The notes under the pieces are model-generated. The model was not told where the DNA came from and made no database searches. It saw only the letters and a list, made by a program, of their open reading frames with translations. The position numbers were made by a program, and so were the translations under genes. Of a DNA stretch of 64,000 nucleotides, positions 62,862 through 64,000 are shown piece after piece. This stretch comes from Asanoa ishikariensis (GTDB lineage Bacteria > Actinomycetota > Actinomycetes > Mycobacteriales > Micromonosporaceae): positions 2,666,001-2,730,000 of the forward strand of contig NZ_FNQB01000001.1 in NCBI RefSeq assembly GCF_900107455.1, in the 5' to 3' direction. Position 1 is the stretch's first letter. Each line of letters opens with the position of its first letter.

Positions 62862-64000
62862 GCGTGCCGCCGCGGACGCCGGACCCGCGGCGCGATCCGT
62901 CCGGGGCGCGCCGGAACCCGCCCCGCGCGGGTCGGCCGGCCGATGACGACGGACCCGCCCCGGCCCGCAGTGGCCGGGGCGGGATCTTCGAGGCACAGGC
63001 ATACACGCCACGCGGGCGGACCGTGCGGGAGCAGGCGCGCACGCGCACGCCCCGGGCCACGCCGGCGAAGCCGGTCACGCCGGAGAAGCCGGCGAAGCCC
63101 GAGCAGCCGACGCTGCGGGTGGTCGACGGCGGCCGGGCCGACGAACCGCGAGCCCCGCGCAAGGCGGCATCCCCGGCCCGGACGGGGGCGACCCCGGCGG
63201 CGCGCGGCGGCACGACCGCGGGCGCCCGCTCCGGCACGCGCGGGGCCGGCCCGGCGCGCAGGACCACCACGACGACGGCACCGCGCGGCGACGGCACCGG
63301 TCGGGCGCCCGCGCGGACGCCGCGTCCCCGGACCGGCACCACGAAGGGTGGCGCCACCGCACCCCGGCCGCCGCTGCGCCGCAAGCCGCGCACGCGGCCG
63401 AAGCTGGCCGACCCGAACCGCCGGCTCCGGCTCGGCGCCTTCCTCGCGCTGGCCATGTTCGCCTGCATCGGCATCCGGCTGGTGACGCTCCAGGTCCTGC
63501 CGACACCCGCGTACGCCGACGGCGGCATCCAGGACCGGCTCCGCTCGGTGACCCTGTTCGCCTCCCGCGGCGGCATCTACGACCGCTCCGGCGTGCCGTT
63601 GACGCACAGCGTCGAGGCGCGGCACGTCTACGCGGACCCGGAGATGGTCGAGAACGCGGCGGACGCGGCGGCCAAGCTGTCGCCGCTGCTGGGCGTGGCC
63701 CGGTCAGACCTGGAGAAGCGGATGGCCAAGCGGAAGCTGGCCGGCGGCATCCCGTCCACCTTCTCGTGGCTCGCCCGCGGTGTGCCGATCGAGAAGGCCC
63801 AGCAGGTGATGGCGCTCAACATCGCGGGGATCGGCATCGGCCGCGACGAGCGCCGGGAGATCCCGGGCGCCGACCTGGCGGCCAACCTGATCGGCATCAC
63901 CGGCGAGGACATGACCGGCCTGGAAGGGCTCGAGGCGCGTTACGACGACGTGCTGCGCGGCACCAACGGCAAGCACCGATTCGAGGCCGGCAACGGCGAG
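62858..64000 (+). CDS. ftsI: Penicillin-binding protein (FtsI type), N-terminal part, runs off the window
   Basis: The first 381 codons of a class B penicillin-binding protein. GTG overlaps the ftsL stop (GTGA); a second GTG lies two codons on. About 185 residues are a disordered, Arg/Pro/Thr-rich cytoplasmic extension. One membrane helix follows (LGAFLALAMFACIGIRLV), then the dimerisation domain, with LFASRGGIYDRSGVPLTHSVEARHVYADPE and DLAANLIGITGEDMTGLEGLEARYDDVL typical of FtsI (quoted in part). The transpeptidase domain with its Ser is outside the window. It makes septal peptidoglycan. Confidence 0.93.
   Translation, partial: MSVPPRTPDPRRDPSGARRNPPRAGRPADDDGPAPARSGRGGIFEAQAYTPRGRTVREQARTRTPRATPAKPVTPEKPAKPEQPTLRVVDGGRADEPRAPRKAASPARTGATPAARGGTTAGARSGTRGAGPARRTTTTTAPRGDGTGRAPARTPRPRTGTTKGGATAPRPPLRRKPRTRPKLADPNRRLRLGAFLALAMFACIGIRLVTLQVLPTPAYADGGIQDRLRSVTLFASRGGIYDRSGVPLTHSVEARHVYADPEMVENAADAAAKLSPLLGVARSDLEKRMAKRKLAGGIPSTFSWLARGVPIEKAQQVMALNIAGIGIGRDERREIPGADLAANLIGITGEDMTGLEGLEARYDDVLRGTNGKHRFEAGNGE

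Overview
The window is high-GC (about 70% or more by eye) and reads as chromosomal DNA of a filamentous actinomycete, most likely Micromonosporaceae (Actinoplanes/Micromonospora/Salinispora relatives). Reasons are the dense GTG starts, strings of GTGA/ATGA stop-start overlaps, leaderless promoters, a PASTA kinase next to an Rv2175c-like protein, heterodimeric lycopene cyclase subunits, the actinobacterial ImuA'/ImuB/DnaE2 mutasome, MurT-GatD and the start of a dcw cluster. I see no tRNA, rRNA, CRISPR array, integrase or insertion sequence.

Layout. 1-4 kb: end of a GH18 chitinase, a DGPF/YCII protein coupled to an ECF42-type sigma factor, and a divergent stand-alone EF-Tu. 4-12.6 kb: DUF4389 membrane protein, lipoprotein, type II DAHP synthase, threonine aldolase, diguanylate cyclase, ArsR-type regulator, MFS exporter, endonuclease IV. 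12.6-23 kb: a block resembling the mycobacterial pknL-Rv2175c-mptA-idsA2-metF neighbourhood, with two lycopene cyclase subunits inserted and an XRE regulator and a CDP-alcohol phosphatidyltransferase nearby. 23-28.5 kb: a six-gene, fully overlapping carotenoid tailoring operon (crtA-like, GNAT, cruF, GT2, crtI-like, grpB-like). 29-37 kb: an SOS mutasome locus (LexA box, HEPN protein, ImuA', catalytically dead ImuB, DnaE2). 37-42.5 kb: hydrolase, TetR, methyltransferase, phosphodiesterase, DinB, DUF3040. 42.5-47.7 kb: a GNAT pseudogene and a MoxR-DUF58-transglutaminase operon. 48-56.3 kb: APC permease, acetamidase, GPP34 protein, leuS behind an attenuator-like leader, VOC, SDR and GNAT genes. 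56-64 kb: VTT membrane protein, GatD-MurT, an NlpC/P60 hydrolase behind a possible c-di-AMP riboswitch, then mraZ-rsmH-ftsL-ftsI.

The genes form several working groups. Polyprenyl diphosphate synthase, lycopene cyclases and the crtA/cruF/GT2/crtI operon point to a glycosylated, end-group-modified carotenoid whose genes are split over separate loci; crtB and the primary desaturase are not here. HEPN-ImuA'-ImuB-DnaE2 plus DinB supply damage-induced mutagenic synthesis. MurT-GatD, NlpC/P60, MraZ, RsmH, FtsL, FtsI and the PASTA kinase concern the cell wall and division.

The least explained features are a dispersed ~70-bp intergenic repeat (four copies), a 4 x 36-bp tandem repeat forming a small ORF between imuA' and imuB, a leaderless Leu-codon leader peptide with terminator before leuS, 10-bp-phased MraZ boxes before mraZ, and the GNAT and GrpB genes locked into the carotenoid operon.
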